Part shown: piece by piece, positions 1 to 6,123 of the stretch
Layout: each line of letters begins with the position of its first letter
Numbering within the stretch: position 1 is the stretch's first letter
Assembly (NCBI GenBank): GCA_030064795.1
Contig: JASJEI010000483.1
Span: forward strand, 1-9,268
Length of the DNA: 9,268 nt
Direction of reading: 5' to 3'
DNA from: Pleurocapsa sp. MO_226.B13
GTDB lineage: Bacteria > Cyanobacteriota > Cyanobacteriia > Cyanobacteriales > Xenococcaceae
Made by a program: the position numbers and the translations under genes
Notes under the pieces: generated by a model
Told to the model about the DNA's origin: nothing
The model's database searches: none
The model's input: only the letters and a program-made list of their open reading frames with translations

Positions 1-32
1 TAGGGTCGTTTCATCAAACGACCCTACTTTTT
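1..32 (+). terminator. Intrinsic-terminator-like hairpin at left edge
   Basis: Arms TAGGGTCGTTT (1-11) and AAACGACCCTA (16-26) are perfectly complementary over 11 bp with a 4-nt loop, and CTTTTT follows directly. Read on the plus strand this is a textbook rho-independent terminator for a gene ending left of the window. It lies about 80 bp past the ycf39 stop, so it may also stop minus-strand transcription. Whether T residues follow on that strand cannot be seen here. An alternative is one copy of a dispersed palindromic repeat. Two direct TTCCCAAG octamers follow at 31-46. Confidence 0.7.
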
Positions 33-108
33 CCCAAGTTCCCAAGTCCCCCAGATCGCGTTCAGTTGAATTTTTGTTTACAAACCACTCTCTGAGAGTA
101 TCTAATAG

Positions 109-1089
109 TTAAAACTGGTTGCGGTAGGGAATTTTACCTTTTTTCTTCTTGCCTTTATTTTTCTCGTAATCAATTTCTTTAAGTTTTTTCATGATCCGAC
201 TGAAGTATTCTTTTAGATATTCTTCGAGGGTAGTTGTTTCTGTGGGGTCTAAGCCAAAAGTTTGATAGACCTCTTCCATCGAAGCATCTAAGGGATCGCC
301 ACTAGCCAATACTTCAGCAAAAGTCAGACGATCTGCGGTGTTTTGTCCCCATTCAAAAAAGCGGGTAATACGGCGCATCAAAGACAGTACTGTCAGAGAT
401 ACACGGGAAATTCGGGAATTTTTACCAGAAAGATTTTCGCAAAGGTTGATGATTTCATATGCACCCCAAGCTTTTGTTCCGACTACAGGAAAAGTCTTGT
501 TTTCAGTTGCAGGTAAACTCAAAGCGCGAATAGCAAATTTAGCAATATCTTGCGTGTTCATATAGGCGATCGGAGTACTTTCGCCTGAAACCCAAACAAC
601 TTGTTCTTCTAGAATGGGAATGGCGTATTGAGCGATCAACCCTTGCATAAAACCAGCAGGTCGTAAAACAGTGTAGTTTAAGCCAGACTCAGCGAGAAAT
701 AATTCCGTACAACGCTTAATATCCATCAAGGGAACATCAGGATATTTTTCGCAATTGAGAATAGAGAAGAAAATATATCTATCGATCCCCGCTGCTTTAG
801 TGGCTTGAATTAAATTAACTTTGCCATTCCAATCGACTTCCTTAGCACTCAGATTATCGGTAATTCTGGCGGTAGCAGCGTCAATAACAGCATCTACTCC
901 CTCCAAAGCTGCGGGAAGTGTCGATTTATCACATAAATCGCCTTTAATTAATTCTGCACCCCATTCTTTGAGGAAGATTGCTTTATTGGGGTTACGTACT
1001 AAACAGCGTACCTCATGGTTCTCATCTAAAGCTTGACGAGCCACCTGTCTGCCCAAAGTGCCAGTCGCGCCAACTACCAATAATTTCAT
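109..1089 (-). CDS. ycf39: Ycf39-type NAD(P)-binding photosystem II assembly factor (atypical SDR, NmrA-like)
   Basis: The 326-residue product begins with a Rossmann dinucleotide-binding motif, GATGTLG at residues 7-13. Basic residues in RCLVRNP (28-34) are typical of NADP-preferring NmrA-like proteins. The central block around residues 139-150 (YTVLRPAGFMQG) and the overall length match the cyanobacterial/plastid Ycf39 (plant HCF244) family. From family knowledge, Ycf39 works at the thylakoid with high-light-inducible proteins in early photosystem II assembly, around D1 synthesis and chlorophyll delivery. It is thought to be a chaperone-like member of the SDR superfamily rather than a proven enzyme. 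The C-terminus ends in a lysine-rich tail (about 308-319, KNKGKKKK core) that looks unusually basic. The ATG start gives the conserved KLLVVGATG N-terminus, but no clear Shine-Dalgarno precedes it. The HEAT-repeat gene lies 101 bp upstream on the same strand, so co-transcription is possible. Confidence 0.9.
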   Translation of the reverse strand: MKLLVVGATGTLGRQVARQALDENHEVRCLVRNPNKAIFLKEWGAELIKGDLCDKSTLPAALEGVDAVIDAATARITDNLSAKEVDWNGKVNLIQATKAAGIDRYIFFSILNCEKYPDVPLMDIKRCTELFLAESGLNYTVLRPAGFMQGLIAQYAIPILEEQVVWVSGESTPIAYMNTQDIAKFAIRALSLPATENKTFPVVGTKAWGAYEIINLCENLSGKNSRISRVSLTVLSLMRRITRFFEWGQNTADRLTFAEVLASGDPLDASMEEVYQTFGLDPTETTTLEEYLKEYFSRIMKKLKEIDYEKNKGKKKKGKIPYRNQF

Positions 1090-1177
1090 TTAAGGTTTTT
1101 TGTAATATTTTTTAACTTTTCTCTAATGATTTTATCAAAGAGTCCTTTATTTATTCATCTCGATCTGAGAAATATTA

Positions 1178-1196
1178 GTTTAGTCGCACTCTAAAC
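1178..1196 (-). terminator. Small hairpin overlapping the HEAT-repeat gene stop
   Basis: GTTTAG (1178-1183) and CTAAAC (1191-1196) form a perfect 6-bp stem around a 7-nt loop, and the left side of the stem includes the stop codon. On the minus strand it is followed by TAATATTTCT, which is only moderately T-rich. It could be a weak terminator between the HEAT gene and ycf39, or chance. Confidence 0.25.
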
Positions 1197-1847
1197 GAGA
1201 CTTTCTAGTACAGCACCAACAACTCGATGATCTTCATCTGTCTTCAGTTTATTCAAAGCAGCAATCGCTCTTTCTGTATCGTATTTACCGAGGGATTTAG
1301 CAACCTGTGCGCGAATACGCCAAGATTCATCTTCTACAAGGGATAAAAGCAATTCTAACGCAGGTTCTTGCTGCTCTGTGCCAGCAAGCATACCTAGACA
1401 ATTAATACAGGATTCCATAACAGGCAGATCGTCTCCAGACAAACCGATGGCACAAATTTCTAATAATTCTTGAGGCGCATTTAAATCAGCCATTGCTGCG
1501 ATAATGCTACGACGTACTAGCCAATGATTATCTTCTTCGTACATTTCTCTTAGATGAGGTATGGCTACATCGCCATAGTAGGATAGAGAGTTTGCTGCTT
1601 CTGAGCGCACGTTGGGATCTCCATCAGATTTCATCATTTCTAGCAGTGCAGTATAAGCTTCTTGACTTCTTTTTTTGCCCAGTCCCATGGCTACAAAAGA
1701 ACGTACCAAAAACTCTTGGTCTTGCACGCGGTCTAATAATAAGGGCGCAGCAATATCCGGATCGTAGTTACGCAACTCTCTGATTCCTCTCATTCTTTGT
1801 TGAGGATCGGAGTCTTTTAAAGCATCTTTGATTTGTTCGATATCCAT
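1191..1847 (-). CDS. HEAT-repeat protein (NblB / phycobilin-lyase-like fold)
   Basis: With an ATG at 1847 the product is 218 residues. It consists almost wholly of about six to seven HEAT/PBS-lyase-type helical repeats of roughly 30 residues. Their recurring register is D-x-x-x-x-V/I-R followed by an A/L-rich helix, for example DQEFLVRSFVAMGLG, DPNVRSEAANSLS, DNHWLVRRSIIAAM and DESWRIRAQVAKSLG. It has no signal peptide or membrane segment, so it is probably cytosolic. Proteins of this type in cyanobacteria include bilin lyases of the CpcE/F class and NblB, which acts on phycobilisomes. Many others are uncharacterised scaffolds, so the repeats alone do not prove bilin binding. The frame extends seven codons further to a TTG at 1868. 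I prefer the ATG because it begins the recognisable domain and the TTG lies inside an inverted repeat. Neither start has a strong Shine-Dalgarno. A phycobiliprotein-like gene lies about 500 bp upstream on the opposite strand. Confidence 0.85.
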   Translation of the reverse strand: MDIEQIKDALKDSDPQQRMRGIRELRNYDPDIAAPLLLDRVQDQEFLVRSFVAMGLGKKRSQEAYTALLEMMKSDGDPNVRSEAANSLSYYGDVAIPHLREMYEEDNHWLVRRSIIAAMADLNAPQELLEICAIGLSGDDLPVMESCINCLGMLAGTEQQEPALELLLSLVEDESWRIRAQVAKSLGKYDTERAIAALNKLKTDEDHRVVGAVLESLV

Positions 1848-1866
1848 GAGTAGAAATTTTAAATAC

Positions 1867-1893
1867 AACTTTAATTTACTTTACATTAAAGTT
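1867..1893. promoter_or_regulatory. 9-bp inverted repeat upstream of the HEAT-repeat gene
   Basis: AACTTTAAT (1867-1875) and ATTAAAGTT (1885-1893) are perfect reverse complements separated by 9 bp. The near arm is about 20 bp upstream of the chosen ATG at 1847. The position fits an operator or a leader hairpin for the HEAT gene. The sequence is A+T-rich, which raises the chance of a coincidental palindrome. Confidence 0.35.
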
Positions 1894-1962
1894 CATAAAA
1901 ACTATCTTGAGAAAGATCGCTCTTGGTGTATTAGTAAAGACTAGGGAATTTTGAGGCATTGC

Positions 1963-2008
1963 GCGATCGCCCCATTACATCTATTTAATTTGCTCAATTT
2001 GCGATCGC
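1963..2008. repeat. Pair of HIP1 octamers (GCGATCGC) between genes
   Basis: Exact HIP1 copies lie at 1963-1970 and 2001-2008 between the HEAT and rubredoxin genes. Eight more occur inside genes at 2723, 4715, 5156, 5508, 6841, 8692, 8837 and 8963. HIP1 is the highly iterated palindrome of many cyanobacterial genomes, and it is the main base-composition evidence for the host group. Confidence 0.9.
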
Positions 2009-2082
2009 CTTATTGCAAGAGTAGTAGGCGGTGGGTACTGGGGAAGTCAGGATAGTCCAGTCTAAATCATTTTCAGTTGAGG

Positions 2083-2241
2083 TTAATCTGCTGGTTCAAA
2101 ATCCGATTGTTCCGCCCCACAGACAGGACACACCCAATCTTCTGGTAAATCCTCAAAAGCTGTCCCTGGTTCAATACCGCTATCTGGATCGCCTACTTCT
2201 GGATCGTATTCGTAGCCACAAACCGAGCAAGTATATTTCAT
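2083..2241 (-). CDS. Soluble rubredoxin (52 residues)
   Basis: A 52-codon frame encodes a complete rubredoxin. It begins [18 protein letters not shown] and carries the two iron-ligand knuckles C5-x2-C8-G-Y and C38-P-V-C41-G, with the usual D-x-x-x-G-I-x-P-G-T loop and DWVCP between them. Four cysteines bind one iron, and such proteins pass single electrons between soluble partners. It ends in a short acidic tail (FEPAD) with no membrane helix. It therefore differs from the membrane-anchored rubredoxin RubA used in photosystem II assembly, which normally sits beside ycf48 and psbE. The start is well supported: on the minus strand AGGAG (2253-2249) lies 7 nt before the ATG. The phycobiliprotein-like gene diverges across a 99-bp gap. 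The HEAT gene is 235 bp downstream in the same direction. The electron partner is unknown. Confidence 0.93.
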   Translation of the reverse strand: MKYTCSVCGYEYDPEVGDPDSGIEPGTAFEDLPEDWVCPVCGAEQSDFEPAD

Positions 2242-2258
2242 GAGGTTTCTCCTCTCAA

Positions 2259-2294
2259 TATAAGTAAGAATGTTTATCTAAGATCTTACTTATA
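2259..2294. promoter_or_regulatory. 11-bp perfect inverted repeat in the divergent rubredoxin / phycobiliprotein-like promoter region
   Basis: TATAAGTAAGA (2259-2269) and TCTTACTTATA (2284-2294) are exact reverse complements with a 14-bp spacer. Each arm contains TATAAG, which resembles a -10 box when read outward-to-inward on its own strand, so the element could hold two face-to-face promoters, an operator, or a leader hairpin next to the rubredoxin ribosome binding site. No good -35 hexamers are visible at standard spacing for either. The position, centred between two divergent genes, is the main reason to consider it regulatory. Confidence 0.45.
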
Positions 2295-2340
2295 CAATTG
2301 GTATTGCTATATTAGGTTAGATCGTCATCTTTTAGAAAAA

Positions 2341-2913
2341 ATGCTCAGTGACAAAGTAAAAGAACTCATTTCTAAGTCTCGTATTGTTAGCTTTGAGGAT
2401 TGGCAGTATTCTCCTGAAGTAATTACTATTTTTCAGCAAGCAGACGAGCGAGGAGAATATCTAACAGATGAAGAGATTGAAAAAATTAAGCATCTCGTGC
2501 CTAGTTTGTCTCCAAGTCTAGCTCAAGGAAGATTGTTGCGCGAGAATGTAGTAGAGATAGTTTCCCAAGCTAGAGCGGTAGTTTTGGCTGCTAACCCTGG
2601 AATTACCGAGCCTGGAGGCGGTTTGTATCCTCCCATGCGAGCGGAGGCTTGTTGGCGGGATTTTTGGCACTTTACGCGCTGTATTAGCTATGGGATCGGC
2701 GGTCAATCTGTCAACTATCTCAGCGATCGCGGCTTAGGCTATATGGAAGAACTTTATCGGGAGTTGCAAGTTCCTTTGGATGCGATGGTTTTGGGTTTAG
2801 AACAGTTAAAAGTTTTTAGTCTCAAGAAATTTGAACCAGAACAACAAGACGAACTCGAACCTTATTTCGATCGCCTGATTGAATCAATGCGTCAGTTTTC
2901 ACCTGTGGGTTAG
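2341..2913 (+). CDS. Orphan phycobilisome-family protein (phycobiliprotein-like globin)
   Basis: The 190-residue product resembles the phycobilisome globin family. The key region at residues 97-124 reads PPMRAEACWRDFWHFTRCISYG. Its C104-W-R106-D107 aligns with the C-L-R-D chromophore motif of allophycocyanin and phycocyanin, where the cysteine (position 82/84 in standard numbering) holds the bilin and the Arg/Asp pair contacts it. The following R-x-I-S-Y-G matches the R-Y-V-S/T-Y-A segment. The later LDAMVLGLEQLK (146-157) matches the family's helix G region. It is about 20-30 residues longer than a typical subunit and has extra glycine/proline-rich sequence before the cysteine (PGGGLYPP, 91-98). 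No adjacent partner subunit or linker gene is visible, so it is unlikely to be a bulk antenna component. Related orphan proteins, including the allophycocyanin-like (Apl) group, occur in many cyanobacteria with unsettled roles. A second cysteine, C114, lies ten residues on. The ATG gives a natural family N-terminus, though the Shine-Dalgarno is weak. Confidence 0.85.
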   Translation: MLSDKVKELISKSRIVSFEDWQYSPEVITIFQQADERGEYLTDEEIEKIKHLVPSLSPSLAQGRLLRENVVEIVSQARAVVLAANPGITEPGGGLYPPMRAEACWRDFWHFTRCISYGIGGQSVNYLSDRGLGYMEELYRELQVPLDAMVLGLEQLKVFSLKKFEPEQQDELEPYFDRLIESMRQFSPVG

Positions 2914-3005
2914 ATTTGCAGCTATAGAGTACTTGGGGCAGTTAAAGTAGTCATAACTCGCTCTTCTTCAAGGGTATGATTATCTATAAACATAGAGATA
3001 ATCCA

Positions 3006-3536
3006 ATGGCAAACTACGTATATATAGCAACCAGCCTAGATGGATTTATTGCCACAAGCGATGGAGGGTTAGATTGGCTGTACGAGTTCCCTAATCCAGA
3101 ACAGAGCGATTATGGATATGCCGACTTTATTAGTAAGATAGATGCCATAGTGATGGGACGAAACACCTTTGAAAAAGTTTTAACTTTTGGTGAATGGCCT
3201 TATGATCAACCTGTTTTTTTATTGAGTAATAGTTTGACAACACTTCCAGAACATATCCTCGATCGAGCAACAATTGTCAATGGAGATATAAAGAAGTTGG
3301 TGAATCAATTAAATCAACAAGGATACAAAAATTTATACATTGATGGCGGTAGTGTAATACAAAGTTTCCTTAAAGAAGATCTCATCGATGAAATGATTAT
3401 CACTCTGGTTCCAATTCTTCTTGGAAATGGATTTTCTCTATTTGGCAAACTTGACCGACACCTCAAGTTCAAACATCAGAAAACACAAATATACAATGAT
3501 ACTCTGGTCAAACACTACTATACACGGGATAGATAA
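3006..3536 (+). CDS. RibD C-terminal / dihydrofolate-reductase-like domain protein
   Basis: From the ATG at 3006 the product has 176 residues and one domain of the RibD_C/DHFR-like fold, as in YyaP/YwjB-type proteins. Visible hallmarks are an N-terminal strand with SLDGFIA (10-16), an IVMGRNTFE turn (48-56), FLLSNSL (71-77), the glycine-rich LYIDGGSVIQSFL (110-122) and a late strand LVPILLGNGFSLFG (134-147). The fold binds NADPH, and the family contains pyrimidine and pterin reductases, but members this short usually have unknown substrates. I assign no reaction. The frame also opens at ATG 2976, giving ten extra residues. I prefer 3006 because the domain begins there and GAGA (2995-2998) sits 7 nt upstream. 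Four hand-counted 60-base lines gave 45, 30, 28 and 38 percent G+C, lower than a sample of ilvD, and the gene has no HIP1 site. This hints at, but does not prove, later acquisition. Confidence 0.82.
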   Translation: MANYVYIATSLDGFIATSDGGLDWLYEFPNPEQSDYGYADFISKIDAIVMGRNTFEKVLTFGEWPYDQPVFLLSNSLTTLPEHILDRATIVNGDIKKLVNQLNQQGYKNLYIDGGSVIQSFLKEDLIDEMIITLVPILLGNGFSLFGKLDRHLKFKHQKTQIYNDTLVKHYYTRDR

Positions 3537-3873
3537 ACGAAATCGCCAAGCTGGCTCGATTAGATGTATGTGTTGACAAAATGAGAAACTTCTCCATATG
3601 TCCATCAATGCGTAAGTTTGAAGTTCCTCTATTTATGAATAACTCCAAGTTAAAATTTCTCTTCTAAAGGCGAAATAATACAAGGCTATTGAGAATATTC
3701 CTTCTACTTTGGCTGTTCTCAAAAGCGAGCCAGTACGAAAGGATTGCTCATAAGATTAAAATAAACGCTAAATCCCCCAAACTTGAGGGACTTAGATGAG
3801 CTTTGGTTTTTTATTTTTCTCAGACTACTAAAAGCTAGGGGCGGTATTATTTTTGATTTGAGAATTGATGAAT
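3537..3873. other. 337-bp stretch without a convincing gene
   Basis: The stretch between the RibD-like stop and the ilvD stop has no open frame with a credible start. The longest readable piece is about 43 codons ending at the TAA at 3665-3667. It has no ribosome binding site and resembles nothing I recognise. A 7-bp repeat TTGAGAA/TTCTCAA flanks 3690-3722. The only firm element is the hairpin described separately at 3768-3795. Confidence 0.5.
3768..3818. terminator. Imperfect hairpin with T-rich flank, downstream of ilvD
   Basis: CTAAATCCCCC (3768-3778) pairs with GAGGGACTTAG (3785-3795) at 9 of 11 positions around a 6-nt loop. A T-rich run follows on the plus strand (3802-3818), although it starts several bases past the stem. 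On the minus strand the stem is followed by CGTTTATTTT, so it could serve as the ilvD terminator. A (C)TAAATCCCCC arm is also typical of dispersed cyanobacterial intergenic palindromes, so it may be a repeat copy. Confidence 0.45.
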
Positions 3874-5559
3874 TTAACCTAAACCTAGATCTGTTACTGC
3901 ACCGAGACTACTAGAAGAAACTAGCTTGGCATATTTTGCTAAGACACCTCTGGTATATTTTGGTTGTCTTGCCGACCACTGACTGTGACGCTGGGCTAAT
4001 TCTGCATCGTCCACATTAAGCTGTAACAATTTTTGACGAGCATCGATAGTAATACTGTCTCCTTCCTGGACAAGAGCAATTGTACCACCTACCGCAGCTT
4101 CGGGAGCAACGTGACCTACGACCATGCCGTAAGTACCGCCAGAAAAACGACCATCGGTAATTAACCCTACCGAATCACCCAAGCCAGCACCAATAATTGC
4201 CGAGGTGGGAGCGAGCATTTCGCGCATTCCCGGCCCACCTTTAGGGCCTTCGTAACGGACGACTATCACATCTCCTGCTTTAATTTTGCCATCCAAAATT
4301 GCGTCTAGGCATTCTTCTTCAGATTCAAATACTCTTGCAGGGCCAGTAATTTGAGGATTTTTTACGCCACTGATTTTAGCTACCGAACCTTCACTGGCTA
4401 GATTACCTTTGAGTATAGTTAAGTGTCCTTCTCGGTAAACGGGATTATCCCATTGACGGATTACATCCTGATTTGCGGGGGGCTGTTCGGGAATATCGGC
4501 TAAGACTTCTGCCACAGTTTGACCTGTAATAGTTAAAGCATCGCCATGTAATAGACCGTTAACCAAAAGCATCTTCATTACTTGAGGAATGCCACCAGCC
4601 TTGTGTAAATCTACAGTGACATATTTTCCTGATGGTTTGAGGTCGCAAATTACGGGAACTCGCTGACGAATAGTTTCAAAATCGTCAATAGTTAGCTCGA
4701 CTCCCATAGTATTGGCGATCGCCAGTAGATGCAAGACAGAATTAGTCGAACCACCAACTGCCATAATTACGGTAATCGCATTTTCAAAGGCTTTGCGAGT
4801 CAAAACTTGACTGGGTAAAATTTGTTTTTTGATTGCTTCTACTAAAACAAATGCGGATTTTTCGGTGCTTTCGGCTTTTTCCTCGTCTTCTGCTGCCATA
4901 GTAGAAGAATAGGGCAAACTCATCCCCATTGCCTCAAATGCTGAGGACATAGTATTAGCAGTAAACATACCACCACAAGAACCAGCCCCAGGACAAGCTT
5001 TACGCTCAATGGCATCTAATTCGGCTTTGTCAATTTTTCCCGCGCTATATTTTCCTACCGCTTCAAAAGCACTAACTACAGTCAAGTCTTCGCCATTGTG
5101 TTTTCCTGGTTTAATCGTGCCACCATAGACAAAGATACTGGGAATATTCATCCGAGCGATCGCCAGCATAGCCCCAGGCATATTTTTATCGCAACCACCT
5201 ACAGCCAGCACCGCATCCATACTCTGACCATTACAAGCAGTCTCGATCGAGTCGGCAATTACATCCCGCGAGACTAGAGAGTATTTCATCCCCTCTGTAC
5301 CCATAGAGATGCCATCGCTAATGGTAATTGTGCCAAACATCTGTGGCATTGCCCCTGCATCGCGCAATGCCGACTCTGCCCGTAGTGCTAAAGTATTAAT
5401 TCCCATATTGCAGGGAGTAATGGTGCTGTAGCCATTTGCCAAACCGACAATTGGCTTAGTAAAATCATCATCGCCAAAACCTACTGCCCGTAACATAGCA
5501 CGGTTGGGCGATCGCTGGTTGCCTTGAGTTACTTCTTGACTTCTTCGATTGTCAGCCAT
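3874..5559 (-). CDS. ilvD: Dihydroxy-acid dehydratase
   Basis: The enzyme dehydrates 2,3-dihydroxy-isovalerate and 2,3-dihydroxy-3-methylvalerate to their 2-keto acids, the shared late step of valine and isoleucine (and thus leucine and pantothenate) synthesis in the cytosol. The 561-residue length is normal for IlvD/Edd proteins. Three iron-sulfur cysteines are present: C50 in ITPCN, C123 in GGCDKNMPG and C195 in [15 protein letters not shown]124 and K125 of CDKNMPG are the expected metal ligand and carbamylated lysine. GGPGMREM (441-448) and the active-site serine S473 in [10 protein letters not shown] (469-478) are intact, as is [11 protein letters not shown] (482-492). The ATG at 5559 gives a short polar leader before the [10 protein letters not shown] block, and a G-rich AGGGGAAAG stretch precedes it. 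No other ilv gene is adjacent, so it is probably transcribed alone from the promoter near 5685. Three HIP1 sites lie within it. Confidence 0.97.
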   Translation of the reverse strand: MADNRRSQEVTQGNQRSPNRAMLRAVGFGDDDFTKPIVGLANGYSTITPCNMGINTLALRAESALRDAGAMPQMFGTITISDGISMGTEGMKYSLVSRDVIADSIETACNGQSMDAVLAVGGCDKNMPGAMLAIARMNIPSIFVYGGTIKPGKHNGEDLTVVSAFEAVGKYSAGKIDKAELDAIERKACPGAGSCGGMFTANTMSSAFEAMGMSLPYSSTMAAEDEEKAESTEKSAFVLVEAIKKQILPSQVLTRKAFENAITVIMAVGGSTNSVLHLLAIANTMGVELTIDDFETIRQRVPVICDLKPSGKYVTVDLHKAGGIPQVMKMLLVNGLLHGDALTITGQTVAEVLADIPEQPPANQDVIRQWDNPVYREGHLTILKGNLASEGSVAKISGVKNPQITGPARVFESEEECLDAILDGKIKAGDVIVVRYEGPKGGPGMREMLAPTSAIIGAGLGDSVGLITDGRFSGGTYGMVVGHVAPEAAVGGTIALVQEGDSITIDARQKLLQLNVDDAELAQRHSQWSARQPKYTRGVLAKYAKLVSSSSLGAVTDLGLG

Positions 5560-5668
5560 TTCTTATCTTTCCCCTCGTATCGTTTTAGCTTTTAACTATG
5601 GCAGGTTTTGGGTGTCAGCTATGAGCCTTTAAATTAAATTAATTACTGACTTTTATGCTGCCGTTTCT

Positions 5669-5700
5669 CCAGATAACCCAAATTATAGTCCTCTATCTGG
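5669..5700 (-). promoter_or_regulatory. Putative ilvD promoter: TATAAT inside an inverted repeat
   Basis: On the minus strand a perfect TATAAT lies at 5687-5682, which would start the mRNA near 5675 and leave a leader of about 115 nt before the ilvD ATG. No good -35 box is visible. The box is exactly centred (6 bp each side) in the 18-bp spacer of the inverted repeat CCAGATA (5669-5675) / TATCTGG (5694-5700). This arrangement would suit a dimeric repressor covering the -10 region. A second, competing stem CTATCT/AGATAG (5693-5698 / 5708-5713) overlaps the outer arm. Confidence 0.45.
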
Positions 5701-5843
5701 CGATTAAAGATAGACGAAGGTTTAATTTAGGCATAGATAAAATCTATATTTAATAAAATCAATTCTTGAAAATGAGCGACCAATTCAAAACTAATAAGTC
5801 CATCATATTCAGTAGAAATAATATTATTCAGATATAGTATATA

Positions 5844-5892
5844 GTTCGGAATTCGGAATTCCGAATTCGTAGTTCGTAATTAGTGATTAGTA
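5844..5892. repeat. Tandem heptamer array (seven degenerate units, consensus RTTCGKA) with a 20-bp palindrome
   Basis: Seven consecutive 7-bp units read GTTCGGA, ATTCGGA, ATTCCGA, ATTCGTA, GTTCGTA, ATTAGTG and ATTAGTA. Units one to four hold a perfect 20-bp palindrome at 5849-5868 with three GAATTC hexamers at 5849, 5856 and 5863. The array fits the short tandemly repeated repetitive (STRR) heptamers known from cyanobacterial intergenic DNA. It lies between the guaA 3' end and the ilvD promoter and codes for nothing. Confidence 0.8.
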
Positions 5893-5894
5893 AT

Positions 5895-5998
5895 CTTCCC
5901 CAAATCCCCACCTTCCCCATCTTCCTCCTCGTTCCTTGTTCCTTGTTCCTTCTCCTTTGCTCTCCCCGCTCCTCTGATCTCTGCCTCCTGCCTTATTT
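5895..5998. repeat. Polypyrimidine tract with GTTCCTT heptamer triplet
   Basis: About 100 bases on the plus strand are almost entirely C and T, with only scattered A and G. Three exact tandem GTTCCTT units sit at 5931-5951. The block directly continues the heptamer array on its left. A 61-codon minus-strand frame through it is very rich in E, G and R purely because the complement is purine-rich, so I do not call it a gene. Confidence 0.7.
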
Positions 5999-6034
5999 TT
6001 AAGTATCGTATCCAAACAGGATTTAGTACGAGAA

Positions 6035-6069
6035 GGTGGTGAGGGTTAAGAAGTAGAAACCTCACTACC
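6035..6069 (-). terminator. Hairpin downstream of guaA
   Basis: GGTGGTGAGG (6035-6044) and CCTCACTACC (6060-6069) pair over 10 bp with one G-T wobble (read on the plus strand) and a 15-nt loop, about 55 bp past the guaA stop. A long T run is missing, so it is a weak intrinsic terminator or a 3' end-stabilising stem. Confidence 0.35.
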
Positions 6070-6123
6070 TCACCATGACCCTATCAAGCATTTAATTTTT
6101 CCTTAGCAAAGAACTTCTCCAAC

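Noticed and set aside
87..99. Small palindrome ACTCTCTGAGAGT just past the ycf39 stop
   Set aside because: The stem is only about 5 bp with a 3-nt loop and no T run follows on the minus strand, so it is not a credible terminator.
338..1036. Plus-strand open frames at 338-565 and 821-1036
   Set aside because: They are antisense to the intact ycf39 gene and look like shadows of its codon pattern.
2031..2243. 70-codon plus-strand open frame
   Set aside because: It runs antisense over the rubredoxin gene, whose four-cysteine motif and Shine-Dalgarno leave no doubt about the coding strand.
3573..3602. Perfect TTGACA (-35-like) at 3573-3578
   Set aside because: No acceptable -10 box lies 16-18 bp downstream and no gene follows on that strand before the ilvD 3' end.
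3557..3667. Possible gene remnant after the RibD-like gene
   Set aside because: The readable frame of about 40 codons has no start signal and matches no family I can recognise, so it is treated as non-genic.
5880..6065. 61-codon minus-strand open frame in the ilvD-guaA gap
   Set aside because: Its E/G/R/K-rich middle is the direct result of the purine-rich complement of the pyrimidine repeat tract, and it has no ribosome binding site or recognisable domain.
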